The notes under the pieces: generated by a model
Database searches by the model: none
What the model was told of the DNA's origin: nothing
What the model saw: the letters and a program-made list of their open reading frames with translations, nothing else
Position numbers and translations under genes: made by a program
In this document: positions 34,704-43,137 of the stretch, one piece after another
How the letters are laid out: the number at the start of each line of letters is the position of its first letter
How positions within the stretch are numbered: position 1 is the first letter of the stretch
Source: Kordiimonas sp. SCSIO 12603
GTDB lineage: Bacteria; Pseudomonadota; Alphaproteobacteria; Sphingomonadales; Kordiimonadaceae
DNA: 64,000 nucleotides
Assembly (NCBI RefSeq): GCF_024398035.1
Contig: NZ_CP073748.1
Location: 1,525,520-1,589,519 of the forward strand
Reading direction: 5' to 3'

Positions 34704-36067
34704 TATTTTTTCCCCTTCTGAGCTGCTTTTTCAGCAGCCTTTTCTTCTCTGAAGTTAGCGGCAAATTCCGGAATACCCCGTTGTCGGCCACGTGCCACTG
34801 CAAGGCTGTCTTCCTCAACATCTTTGGTGATAATACTGCCGGCACCAACAATGGCGCCATCACCAATAGTGACAGGAGCAACCAGCGCTGAGTTTGAACC
34901 TATGAAAGCGCCTGCACCGATAGTGGTTTTATATTTTAGAAAGCCGTCATAATTACAGGTGATAGTGCCTGCGCCGATGTTGGCATCCGCACCAATTTCT
35001 GCATCCCCAAGGTATGTCAAGTGGCTTACCTTCACGCCTTCATGCAATTTGGTTTTTTTAATCTCTACGAAATTACCGATTTTGGAACCTGCACCAATAT
35101 CAGCGGCAGGGCGTAAGCGCGCGAATGGTCCGATAGAGCTGTTTGCCCGAACATGGGCACCTTCAATATGACTGTTTGCTTTGATGGTTACACCGTTTTC
35201 GATAACTGAACCGGGTCCGAAGAAAACATTCGGCTCAATGGTAACATCGCTACCTAGCTTGGTATCGTGACTGAAATAAACTGTGTCAGGATCAATCATC
35301 GTGACACCGCCGTCAAGGGCCTGTTTCCGCCATTTTTTCTGCATGGCCATTTCAGCGCGGGCTAAATCTTCACGGCTGTTAATGCCGAGAACATCATCTT
35401 CTGATGCTTCAACAACAGCTACGTCAAGGCCATCGCGACGAGCAAATTCTACAAGATCTGTCAGATAATATTCGCCAGCGGCATTATCGTTTGAAAGTTG
35501 ATGCAGCCATTTCTTTGCATGCGAGCCGCTGATAAGCATCATACCGCTGTTGCAAAGCGTGATGGCGCGTTCATCCTCAGAAGCATCTTTGAATTCAACA
35601 ATGCGTTCTAATTTACCGTCTGTACTGGTGACAAGGCGGCCATATTTCGCGGCATCTTCAGGGCGAAAGCCTAAAACGGTTAAGCCGTTTCCAACTTCAG
35701 ATCCGCCTTTTGCGATCATTTCTTCCATCACAGAAAGTGGGATGAAAGGGACATCACCAAACAGGATGATAATATCATCACTGAAACCTTCAGGCAGGCT
35801 ATCCACGGCAATGCGCGCGGCGTGGCCTGTGCCTAATTGCTCTGTTTGTTCAACAAAATCAGCGCCCGGAACAGCATTCATCAATTGCTCTTTGCCAGAG
35901 CCGACAACCAGTATGTTTTTTGCAGGATTAAGCTGGTTTACGGTATCAAGCAGATACATCAGCATAGGTTTGCCACCTACACTGTGCAGCACTTTATGTG
36001 TGCTGGATTTCATGCGGGTGCCTTTACCTGCGGCGAGTATAATAGCTGCAAAGTTGCTGGTGCTCAT
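34703..36067 (-). CDS. glmU: Bifunctional GlmU: GlcN-1-P acetyltransferase / GlcNAc-1-P uridylyltransferase
   Basis: GlmU makes UDP-GlcNAc for peptidoglycan, LPS and other glycans. The 454-aa protein has the N-terminal transferase (AAGKGTRMKSS, VLHSVGGKPML, EQLGTGHA, LFGDVPFI) and a C-terminal left-handed beta-helix with hexapeptide repeats (FGPGSVIENGVTIKANSHI, IGAGTITCNYDG, VARGRQR). It is translationally coupled to glmS (TAATG). The first gene of the minus-strand glmU-glmS group, it begins 101 bases from the PhyH-like gene. Confidence 0.97.
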   Translation of the reverse strand: MSTSNFAAIILAAGKGTRMKSSTHKVLHSVGGKPMLMYLLDTVNQLNPAKNILVVGSGKEQLMNAVPGADFVEQTEQLGTGHAARIAVDSLPEGFSDDIIILFGDVPFIPLSVMEEMIAKGGSEVGNGLTVLGFRPEDAAKYGRLVTSTDGKLERIVEFKDASEDERAITLCNSGMMLISGSHAKKWLHQLSNDNAAGEYYLTDLVEFARRDGLDVAVVEASEDDVLGINSREDLARAEMAMQKKWRKQALDGGVTMIDPDTVYFSHDTKLGSDVTIEPNVFFGPGSVIENGVTIKANSHIEGAHVRANSSIGPFARLRPAADIGAGSKIGNFVEIKKTKLHEGVKVSHLTYLGDAEIGADANIGAGTITCNYDGFLKYKTTIGAGAFIGSNSALVAPVTIGDGAIVGAGSIITKDVEEDSLAVARGRQRGIPEFAANFREEKAAEKAAQKGKK

Positions 36068-36167
36068 GAAATAACGCCATCCCTAATTTCTTAAATAATG
36101 CGTGTACCTTAACGGGTTTAAGACGAATTTTCGAAAGAAAAATGGTGTTATTATGCAAATATAATGG

Positions 36168-37193
36168 CTATTTCAGCATTTCTTCTTCGGAAATAAGATG
36201 CCAGCTGGGTTTGCTGCCTTTTTCAGCCGCTTTTTTGTCTTTCCTGTGAAGGAAAGCGGTCATCACTTTATGTTTGATGTGCGGTACGAACGGTATGTTA
36301 AAACCCGGGTAGGGATTGAATGGATTATGCCTGCTGTAGGCCCAAATCTCCAGGCGGTTTGCGCCAGCCTGTGCCTGGCCGCGCCCATGGAAGCCGTTGG
36401 TGTTTGCTATTACAAGTGTACCCGCTTTTGCGGTTAGGCCTTTAGGGGACGGTAAACCCATTTCCTCTAAATCTTCAGGAGCTGCGCGGAGGGAGCCTTT
36501 TTCTGAGTATTTATCATTCATTTTGGCGGCACCTGTGGATTTACGGTACTCCCACTTGAGGCGCGCTGTAGTGCATTTGCTGGAGCCTGGTACATAGGTG
36601 AAGGGACCCATCTCCTCTGTAACATCCTCAAGGAAAAGCCATGCTTTCATCGTTGGATGAAATGTATCGGAATGCATATTTTTCTGTGGGTCAGCCTTTT
36701 CCTGCCGGAAACCATTCCGGATACGCTGGATATAAAGCATCGGCAGGGTGGCTTTTGCCCCAGTGTAGGAAAGATAGTTTCTGAATTCTGTATTTTCAGT
36801 TACCGCTTTAAGGGTTGGCGCGTTGCTGAGCGTTTCTCTATCCAGAAGAAAGCGCTGGGTGGCCGTGTCGCCCTGGGTCATTTGCCGAACTTCACCCTTG
36901 TAGGCGGCGATTTCTTCCCTGATCGAAGTTACTTCTTCAGCTGTTATGAAATCTTCTATCGCGATAAAACCATCCGCGTGAAAAGATTTGCGGTATGTTT
37001 TGGGCATTAGGCCTCTTAGAAGGAACCAGCGGATGTGGATGGCGCCTTGTGCGAGGAGTATTCTGCCTACATGTAAACCCAGCGTATTTAAAACCCTGGA
37101 CCCTAATATTGGATTCGCTTTGAAATTCTTGGCCTGAGTGCCAATTTCAAAAAGCCAGAGCGGCCACATATGAACTTTAAATAGATTATACAT
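36168..37193 (-). CDS. Phytanoyl-CoA dioxygenase (PhyH)-family protein
   Basis: The 341-aa protein contains a PhyH-type 2-oxoglutarate/Fe(II) oxygenase fold in residues ~70-285. FHADGFIAIEDFI opens the domain, HSDTFHP gives iron ligands H174 and D176, and NGFHGRG gives the distal H269, with R nearby for 2-oxoglutarate. YVPGSS, common in the family, is present. The N-terminal 65 residues have hydrophobic stretches and are not part of the domain; the start at 37193 lacks a good Shine-Dalgarno, and ATG 37169 is possible. The substrate is unknown; related enzymes hydroxylate lipids or small metabolites. It appears to be transcribed alone. Confidence 0.8.
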   Translation of the reverse strand: MYNLFKVHMWPLWLFEIGTQAKNFKANPILGSRVLNTLGLHVGRILLAQGAIHIRWFLLRGLMPKTYRKSFHADGFIAIEDFITAEEVTSIREEIAAYKGEVRQMTQGDTATQRFLLDRETLSNAPTLKAVTENTEFRNYLSYTGAKATLPMLYIQRIRNGFRQEKADPQKNMHSDTFHPTMKAWLFLEDVTEEMGPFTYVPGSSKCTTARLKWEYRKSTGAAKMNDKYSEKGSLRAAPEDLEEMGLPSPKGLTAKAGTLVIANTNGFHGRGQAQAGANRLEIWAYSRHNPFNPYPGFNIPFVPHIKHKVMTAFLHRKDKKAAEKGSKPSWHLISEEEMLK

Positions 37194-37399
37194 ATTAAGG
37201 TTTAGAGGTTTTCGCTAATAATCTCGACGAGCATACTTTTGACAGAAAAAAATACATGATCAAGCAATAGTTGCTGGTTTTATAAGGATATTTTCTGATA
37301 TCCTGTCTATCTGGTTCTCAGTGGTTTTCAGTTAGTACTGTGTTGCGTGTTTTTAGTCGGGGGCAACATATGTGAATTAACACTGATTAAGGTGATTTT

Positions 37400-38620
37400 G
37401 TGCAATATCTGCACCCTGAATTACTGGTCTTTATTTGTATAACGATAATTCCTATCGTTCTGCTGCATCACTACAAGCATATCAAACATATGGATAAGGG
37501 ATTTATCTATATTTTTGCTGGCTGTATTTTCCTTAGCTTGTCTTCCGGTCTTGATTATGCAGATACCTATATCGATGTGGTGAAAAACTGGATCAGAAAC
37601 GACATCGATCAACGCCTGTATCGCAGCGGTATTGTGATTTTTGGATATTTCCCGGGCATCGTTCTGATGGGGTTGGGGTTCAGGAACTGGCTCGCGCTAA
37701 CTTTCCGGCTAGAGGAAGAAATCAAGCAGCGCAGCGAAATTGAGCAAGAACTTAAGGAGCTTGCGAAAAGTAACGAAGAGATGGCGGAAAAAGCGAAAGC
37801 GGCAAACCGTGCCAAAAGTGATTTCCTCGCCAATATGAGCCACGAACTTAGAACGCCTCTTAATGCTATTATTGGGTTTTCAGAATTGATGGCCAGTGAA
37901 GTTTTCGGGAAACTGGGAGCGCCGCAATATAAAGAATATCTGGATATGGTGCACCGAAGTGGAAGCCACCTTCTAGATATTATTAATGATATTCTGGACC
38001 TTTCCAATATTGAAGTTGGCCGCATGCAGATGGTGGAAGAGGTTTTCTGCCTTAGTAAGCTGGTGCGTGACTGTGTGAAATTGCTTGATCCCATTATCCT
38101 GAAAGCAGGGCTGGAGACAGAGATATCTCTGAAGGAAGGGCTTATTGTTAAAGCAGACAGGCGTATGGTTCAGCAGATGGTTTTGAACCTCATCTCTAAT
38201 GCTATCAAATTTACAGATCCGGGTGGGAAAGTAACTGTGGCTACACTGCCGATGCCTGATGATAGCTGTGCTTTTATGGTAAAGGATACAGGGTGCGGCA
38301 TGAGCGAGGCCGAGGTTGTGCACGTGGTTCGGCCTTTTAACCAGCTTGAGGGCGCTATGACCCGTAGCCACGAAGGCGCGGGCCTGGGTCTTACGTTAGT
38401 GAAAACATTCGCCGAACTTCATGGCGGCGACATGTTCCTTGAATCTCTTAAAAACAGAGGTACATCTGTATGCCTGAAGTTTCCGCCAAGCCGAATGGTG
38501 CAACCTTCAAGTTTGGAGGCTTCAGCAAAATTAGAGACTTCCGCGGAAGCGTATGACGAGCTAAGCTCCTATCAGCGGGTAACGGAAAATCCGGAAGATA
38601 AGCTTCAGGAGAATTTATAA
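37400..38620 (+). CDS. Membrane sensor histidine kinase (first of a tandem pair)
   Basis: The 406-aa protein has three N-terminal hydrophobic helices (to about 108), a coiled-coil linker (about 112-135) and a HisKA/HATPase core: H-box NMSHELRTPLNAIIGFSELM with H148, N-box NLISNAIKF, G1 DTGCGM, and G2 EGAGLGLTLVK. No receiver or PAS domain is visible. The GTG start has AAGGTG six bases upstream. It closely resembles the next gene, so the two arose by duplication. No response regulator is adjacent. Confidence 0.9.
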   Translation: MQYLHPELLVFICITIIPIVLLHHYKHIKHMDKGFIYIFAGCIFLSLSSGLDYADTYIDVVKNWIRNDIDQRLYRSGIVIFGYFPGIVLMGLGFRNWLALTFRLEEEIKQRSEIEQELKELAKSNEEMAEKAKAANRAKSDFLANMSHELRTPLNAIIGFSELMASEVFGKLGAPQYKEYLDMVHRSGSHLLDIINDILDLSNIEVGRMQMVEEVFCLSKLVRDCVKLLDPIILKAGLETEISLKEGLIVKADRRMVQQMVLNLISNAIKFTDPGGKVTVATLPMPDDSCAFMVKDTGCGMSEAEVVHVVRPFNQLEGAMTRSHEGAGLGLTLVKTFAELHGGDMFLESLKNRGTSVCLKFPPSRMVQPSSLEASAKLETSAEAYDELSSYQRVTENPEDKLQENL

Positions 38621-38738
38621 TCTCTGTGGGGTGAAGCTTATGAATATGTGCTGAGTATTATTTTTTCTGAGTATTTAGCGGGTTGTATTAAGTATTTTAG
38701 TGTATTTTTAAATTATTGAACAAATATGGGGTTTTCTA

Positions 38739-39887
38739 TTGCATCCTGATTTGCTGATATTTTTAGGCATTTCCATCGTCCCTGTGCTTATTTTGGCACG
38801 TTACCGACGTGTTATGCGTCTTGATCGTGGTGTATATTTCATTCTTGTTGGTACGGGGCTTCTTAGTCTGGCAGCTCTTGTAGATTATCTTGAAGAAACG
38901 CTTCTTGAACCTTTCATGTTGATGATGGCGGATAAAGGGGAATGGAACCTGCTTGTCGCAGTGCTTGGGTATATCCCCGGTGTTTTCTTAACAGGCCTTG
39001 GGCTTTCAAGATGGTTTCATGTAACCCTGAAGCTGGAAAGCGAAATTAAAAAGCGTGAACGTGCGGAAGAGAGCCTGAAACGCCGCAGTGAACAGCTTAA
39101 GGAAGCATTGGTTGCCGCGAGTGAAGCCAATCAGGCAAAGAGCGAATTTCTGGCGAAAATGAGCCACGAACTTAGAACCCCCCTGAATGCTATTATCGGC
39201 TTTTCTGAAGTAATGAATAATAAAGTGTACGGCAGTCTTGAAGTGCCTGAATATGCTGAATACGCCGAACATATTCATGAAAGCGGCAAGCTTCTTCTCG
39301 GTATCATTAATGATATTCTTGATTTAGCAAAGGTAGAAGCTGGGCAGATAACTATCACTGAAGAGGCATTCTTTCTCCGGTCGCTCGTAACGGATTGCTT
39401 GCCAATTGTGCAGGCCAGAGCCAGTGAGCAGGGGATTTATTTTGTCTCTAAAACAGAAGATGATCTTGTGCTGTGGGCCGATAAGCGCATCGTAAAACAG
39501 ATGCTTCTTAACCTGCTTTCTAATGCGATTAAGTTTTCCCAGAAGGGTGGCGAAATTCTCGTTAAATCCTATGCGCGAACGGATGGCAGCCATGTGCTTG
39601 AGGTGTTCGACCACGGCGTTGGTATGACCAACGAAGAGATTGATTTAGCGCTAGAGCCATTTTCGCAGGCGCAAGCTTCAAAAGTATATGGTGATAATGC
39701 GGGTGCCGGGCTTGGCCTCGCGCTGGTGAACACTTTTATGGGGCTTCATGATGGCACTGTGGAACTTACATCCAAGAAGGGAAGAGGAACGCATGCCCGC
39801 CTTATATTCCCTGCGTCCAGAGCTGTTAAGCCATCTGATGATGATAGCCTTAATCATTCAATTATGGAAGATTTCCGGGCAAGTTAA
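38739..39887 (+). CDS. Membrane sensor histidine kinase (second of a tandem pair)
   Basis: The 382-aa protein is a paralogue of the preceding kinase, with the same layout: N-terminal helices, linker coil, H-box KMSHELRTPLNAIIGFSEVM (H143), NLLSNAIKF, DHGVGM and GAGLGLALV. TTG at 38739 matches the paralogue's start position (HPDLL versus HPELL) and has GGGG about eight bases upstream. It may be read independently from the 118-base AT-rich gap. A hairpin follows. Confidence 0.9.
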   Translation: MHPDLLIFLGISIVPVLILARYRRVMRLDRGVYFILVGTGLLSLAALVDYLEETLLEPFMLMMADKGEWNLLVAVLGYIPGVFLTGLGLSRWFHVTLKLESEIKKRERAEESLKRRSEQLKEALVAASEANQAKSEFLAKMSHELRTPLNAIIGFSEVMNNKVYGSLEVPEYAEYAEHIHESGKLLLGIINDILDLAKVEAGQITITEEAFFLRSLVTDCLPIVQARASEQGIYFVSKTEDDLVLWADKRIVKQMLLNLLSNAIKFSQKGGEILVKSYARTDGSHVLEVFDHGVGMTNEEIDLALEPFSQAQASKVYGDNAGAGLGLALVNTFMGLHDGTVELTSKKGRGTHARLIFPASRAVKPSDDDSLNHSIMEDFRAS

Positions 39888-39917
39888 AGCCCACTCTGCG
39901 AAATGCAAAGCGGGCTT
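39886..39917 (+). terminator. Hairpin terminator after the kinase pair
   Basis: AAAGCCC (39886-39892) overlaps the stop codon and pairs with GGGCTT (39912-39917); a T run is weak. It lies between the convergent kinase and carboxypeptidase genes. Confidence 0.55.
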
Positions 39918-39946
39918 CATGTTTTAACATTCAGCGAGTGATATCT

Positions 39947-41479
39947 TTATTCGTATTTCTTGATGAAATCGCGGATATCATTGAGGAATTTAAGGCGGCT
40001 TGGCTCATGCACATACATCATGTGGCCTGCTTCGTAATATGTGTATTCCACGCGGTCTTTTACGATATCTACTTCCGCCAGTGCGTTTTCTGCACCAAAG
40101 AAAGGTGTTGCGAAATCATAATATCCGCTGGTTACTAGAACACCCATATCCTTATTGCGGCGCATAGCTTTCCCAAGATACGGGATCACATTCACAAAAC
40201 GGCCACCGTTCGGCACGCTTTTGCCCCATACGTTCCAGTTCCATTTCCAGCCTTTAGAAGCGCGCGCCGACATATTGTAAATGCGGCGACCAAGTTCCGG
40301 CTTTGAGAAGTCAACGCCCATAAAGTCAGTCAGGTGGCTGTTAATCGCTACATTGAAAGCATTGCCAGATGCATAGGCAAACGGGTCGCCCGAGAAAAAC
40401 TCACCCGCGGCATCAGGTTCTTCACCCAGATAGCGGCTATCAAGGCGGCCAACCACTTTGCCTTCGTCGCGCATCAGTTCTTTGAAGAAACGGAAGACGT
40501 GAATACGCATGTTTGTGTTTTTCAGATATTGCTTTTTCAGGCCTGTGTATGCATGCAATTTATCAATGATTGCTTGTTCTTGCGCTGTGCTCAGACGATT
40601 ACCTTGAATAAGTGCTTGGGCATATTCGCCCGCAGCAAATTCGCGCACTTCATTAAGGAAAGCTTCAAGGTTGGCAGGTTTGTTAGGTAGTTTATTATGA
40701 TACCAGGCCGTTGCTGCATAACTTGGCAGGAAGGAAACATAACTCATGATGCTGCCATCTTGAATGCGGCTATTCTGGTAATCTAGAACAGCGGAGATCA
40801 GCATAATACCGTTCAGGCCAATATTGTGACGATTGGTAAGTTCATCCGCAAGAACCGCAGAACGCACAGTACCGTAACTTTCGCCCGCAATGAACTTGGG
40901 GCTGTTCCAGCGGTTATTGTTCTGAACCCACTGGCGGATAAAGCGTGCAACAGATTTGCCGTCCTCCAGCACTCCCCAATGTTTCTGTGGGTTGTTATCA
41001 CCAAGCGAGCGGCTCATACCGGTGCCGATTGGGTCAATGAAAACCAGATCAGTAGCATCCAGCACTGTTTCAGGGTTATCCATCACTTTGTATGGTGCCG
41101 CGCCGTCATCATCCGGATCGCTAGGAATAACTGCGCGCTTTGGGCCAAATACACCCATATGCAGCCACATGGAAGCAGAGCCTGGGCCACCATTGAACAC
41201 GAATGTCACCGGACGTGTGGATGGGTCTTTCACATCCTTCTTGATATATTCGTAAGCAAAGAAAGTGGCGTCAGCCTCGCCGTTTTCCATATAAGTGAAT
41301 GTATCACCCGCGATGGTGCGGTAGTTAATCTTTTTGCCGCCAAAAGTGCCAGATTTTTCAGTGGTGAAAACCTGCGGCTCTTTCACTGGCGGATTGGCGT
41401 ATTTCTTTTTGTCATCGGCAAGCGTAGAGCCAGCCAGAAGCACAGCCGAAAGCGCTGCGCCTGTTATAAATTTCTTCAT
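39947..41479 (-). CDS. S10-family serine carboxypeptidase, exported
   Basis: The 510-aa product from ATG 41479 (GGAGGG six bases upstream) has a signal peptide (ITGAALSAVLLAGSTLA). It is an alpha/beta hydrolase of peptidase family S10: NGGPGSASMWLHMG, IDPIGTGMSRS, the nucleophile motif GESYG (S201), and a C-terminal GYYDFATPF (aspartate) with YEAGHMMY (histidine). Such enzymes release C-terminal residues from peptides; alphaproteobacteria carry several exported copies. It begins 149 bases from the divergent NTF2-like gene. Confidence 0.9.
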   Translation of the reverse strand: MKKFITGAALSAVLLAGSTLADDKKKYANPPVKEPQVFTTEKSGTFGGKKINYRTIAGDTFTYMENGEADATFFAYEYIKKDVKDPSTRPVTFVFNGGPGSASMWLHMGVFGPKRAVIPSDPDDDGAAPYKVMDNPETVLDATDLVFIDPIGTGMSRSLGDNNPQKHWGVLEDGKSVARFIRQWVQNNNRWNSPKFIAGESYGTVRSAVLADELTNRHNIGLNGIMLISAVLDYQNSRIQDGSIMSYVSFLPSYAATAWYHNKLPNKPANLEAFLNEVREFAAGEYAQALIQGNRLSTAQEQAIIDKLHAYTGLKKQYLKNTNMRIHVFRFFKELMRDEGKVVGRLDSRYLGEEPDAAGEFFSGDPFAYASGNAFNVAINSHLTDFMGVDFSKPELGRRIYNMSARASKGWKWNWNVWGKSVPNGGRFVNVIPYLGKAMRRNKDMGVLVTSGYYDFATPFFGAENALAEVDIVKDRVEYTYYEAGHMMYVHEPSRLKFLNDIRDFIKKYE

Positions 41480-41628
41480 GAGAACCCTCCCTATAACCGT
41501 GATAAAATTGGTAACGCGAATAGAGCGGTGGGCAAAGTAAAGTTTTTTTGTGCAAATGACAGTATAGGGTTGTTTGTTAAGTTTTGTAATGTTATGTCGT
41601 AACAAATAAAGAATAAGGCAGATATACT

Positions 41629-42069
41629 ATGGCCCATGTCACGACAGTTTTTTCCGCCGCAATGCTGCTTTGGGCTGGCGTGCCAGATGAAGCGGCAATC
41701 AAACGCGCAGCTCTTGATTATATTGAAAGTCAGCACAAACCAAACCCAAGCCAGATGGCAAGCGCGCTGCATGATGAGTTAAAGAAGCGCACTTATTGGC
41801 GAGATAAAGACGGCAAACCGTTTGTGATGGAAACGTCGAAGGAAACCATGCTTCGTGTTGCTGAAACCTATAACGCAGATGGCAAAGGTTTTCCGGCACA
41901 GCCGAAAAAGATCATTGAGATACTGGACGTAGACCAAAATGTTGCTTCAGTGAAGCTTACAGCGGATGACTGGGTCGATTATATGCATTTGATGAAAGTC
42001 GATGGTGAATGGAAAATCATCAATGTTCTCTGGCAAATGCATGATACCACTAAGCAACAGAGCAAGTAG
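41629..42069 (+). CDS. NTF2-like / putative lumazine-binding family protein
   Basis: The 146-aa protein matches the small cone-shaped NTF2-like fold of the 'putative lumazine-binding' type: AALDYIESQ, MLRVAETYN, IIEILDVDQNVASVKLTADDWVDYMHLMKVDGEWKIINVLW. Its N-terminus (TTVFSAAMLLWAGV) could be a weak signal peptide. A ligand is not evident. The last base abuts the LysR gene end on the opposite strand. Confidence 0.78.
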   Translation: MAHVTTVFSAAMLLWAGVPDEAAIKRAALDYIESQHKPNPSQMASALHDELKKRTYWRDKDGKPFVMETSKETMLRVAETYNADGKGFPAQPKKIIEILDVDQNVASVKLTADDWVDYMHLMKVDGEWKIINVLWQMHDTTKQQSK

Positions 42070-42966
42070 CTAACGCTCACCTACCAACGTTCTACGTTCA
42101 CTGGCGATAAGGGCTGTTAGGAAATCTCGCATTTTGATCAAGTGCGGGCGTTCAGCCAGTTCTGCATGCATCGTTAACCACAATTCCCTGATCACACTTA
42201 TCTCTCGCGGGAGTACGGTTGTAAGTGATTTCATTCTGTCAGCGACAAAACACGGCAGTAGTGCAATGCCGAGCCCGGCTTCAGCCGCGTGGGCTTGACC
42301 TGTCACGCTGGTGGTGCGGAAGATAATGTTGGGTTCTGTGATAGCTTTATCCAGCATTTGAAGTTCAGGAACCGGAAGTAAATCATCCACATACCAGATG
42401 AACTGGTGTTGTTGTAGATCTGTGAGGCGCACAATAGGTGGGTGTTTCTGAAGGTACGCTGGGGCCGCATAGAGCCGCAGTCGGTAATCCCCTAATTTTT
42501 CGCTGACTACGCGCCCATGTTGAGGTTTTGCGAGCACAATCGCCGCATCCGCTTCCCGTTTGGTGAGCGATAGGTGGCGTGTTTCGGCGACTAACTCAAG
42601 CGCGATGCCGGGGTTATGTGCATGAAAGCTTTGCATATGTCGTGCAAGAAACTGGCTGCCCACGGCTTCGGGGGAGGCAAGGCGAATAGTGCCTATGGGA
42701 CCAGTGCTTTCCGGCGTGATATCATGAAGAAGCTCCAGTGAACTGGCTTCTAGCTTTTCCGCATGCGTGAGAAGGCGTCTGCCATCATCGGATAGTTTAT
42801 AAGCGCGGTTTTCTCGCTCAAACAGGCTCACGCCCAGCTCTTCCTCAAGTGCTTTGATACGCCGCGCAACTGTGGTGTGATCTACCCCAAGCCTGAGCGC
42901 GGCGGATGAAAGTTTGCCTCGGCGAGCAAGCTCTAGAAAATAACGGATATCGTTCCAATCAAACAT
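42070..42966 (-). CDS. LysR-family transcriptional regulator
   Basis: The 298-aa protein starts at ATG 42966 (MFDWNDIRYF, the common LysR opening); an in-frame start 66 bases upstream adds residues without match. The winged helix (2-60) reads LELARRGKLSSAALRLGVDHTTVARRIKALEEELGVSLFER. The ligand-binding domain starts around residue 90 (GPIGTIRLASPEAVGSQFL). It is divergent from mmsA and close to an inverted repeat, so it is a likely regulator of valine catabolism and of itself. Confidence 0.92.
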   Translation of the reverse strand: MFDWNDIRYFLELARRGKLSSAALRLGVDHTTVARRIKALEEELGVSLFERENRAYKLSDDGRRLLTHAEKLEASSLELLHDITPESTGPIGTIRLASPEAVGSQFLARHMQSFHAHNPGIALELVAETRHLSLTKREADAAIVLAKPQHGRVVSEKLGDYRLRLYAAPAYLQKHPPIVRLTDLQQHQFIWYVDDLLPVPELQMLDKAITEPNIIFRTTSVTGQAHAAEAGLGIALLPCFVADRMKSLTTVLPREISVIRELWLTMHAELAERPHLIKMRDFLTALIASERRTLVGER

Positions 42967-42986
42967 AATGATAGCTCTATAACAGT

Positions 42987-43016
42987 TTGTGCAAAAATGC
43001 ACAATGAATGGTGCAA
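42987..43016. promoter_or_regulatory. LysR-type operator candidate
   Basis: TTGTGCA (42987-42993) and TGCACAA (42998-43004) form a perfect inverted repeat with a 4-base spacer, fitting the T-N11-A pattern. A further half-site GGTGCA begins at 43010. It lies 20 bases upstream of the LysR start and about 135 bases upstream of mmsA, the usual place of an autoregulatory site. Confidence 0.65.
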
Positions 43017-43137
43017 AACTTCTCAGTGACATGCATTTATGCAGGGTATAGGCTGCTTCTAGAATTTGGGAGGGTAGGGCTAAACCTTAAGCATATGTTG
43101 GCTTTGGTTAGCTCTCCACAGTCAGAAAGAGGTTAGT

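Noticed and set aside
36168-37193. Possibility that the PhyH-like gene is part of glmUS
   Set aside because: The gap to glmU is 100 bases and no coupling is visible; it is more likely a separate unit.
40826-41602. Long plus-strand open frame opposite the S10 peptidase gene
   Set aside because: It overlaps the whole N-terminal half of a clear serine carboxypeptidase with signal peptide. No family match or upstream Shine-Dalgarno was seen.
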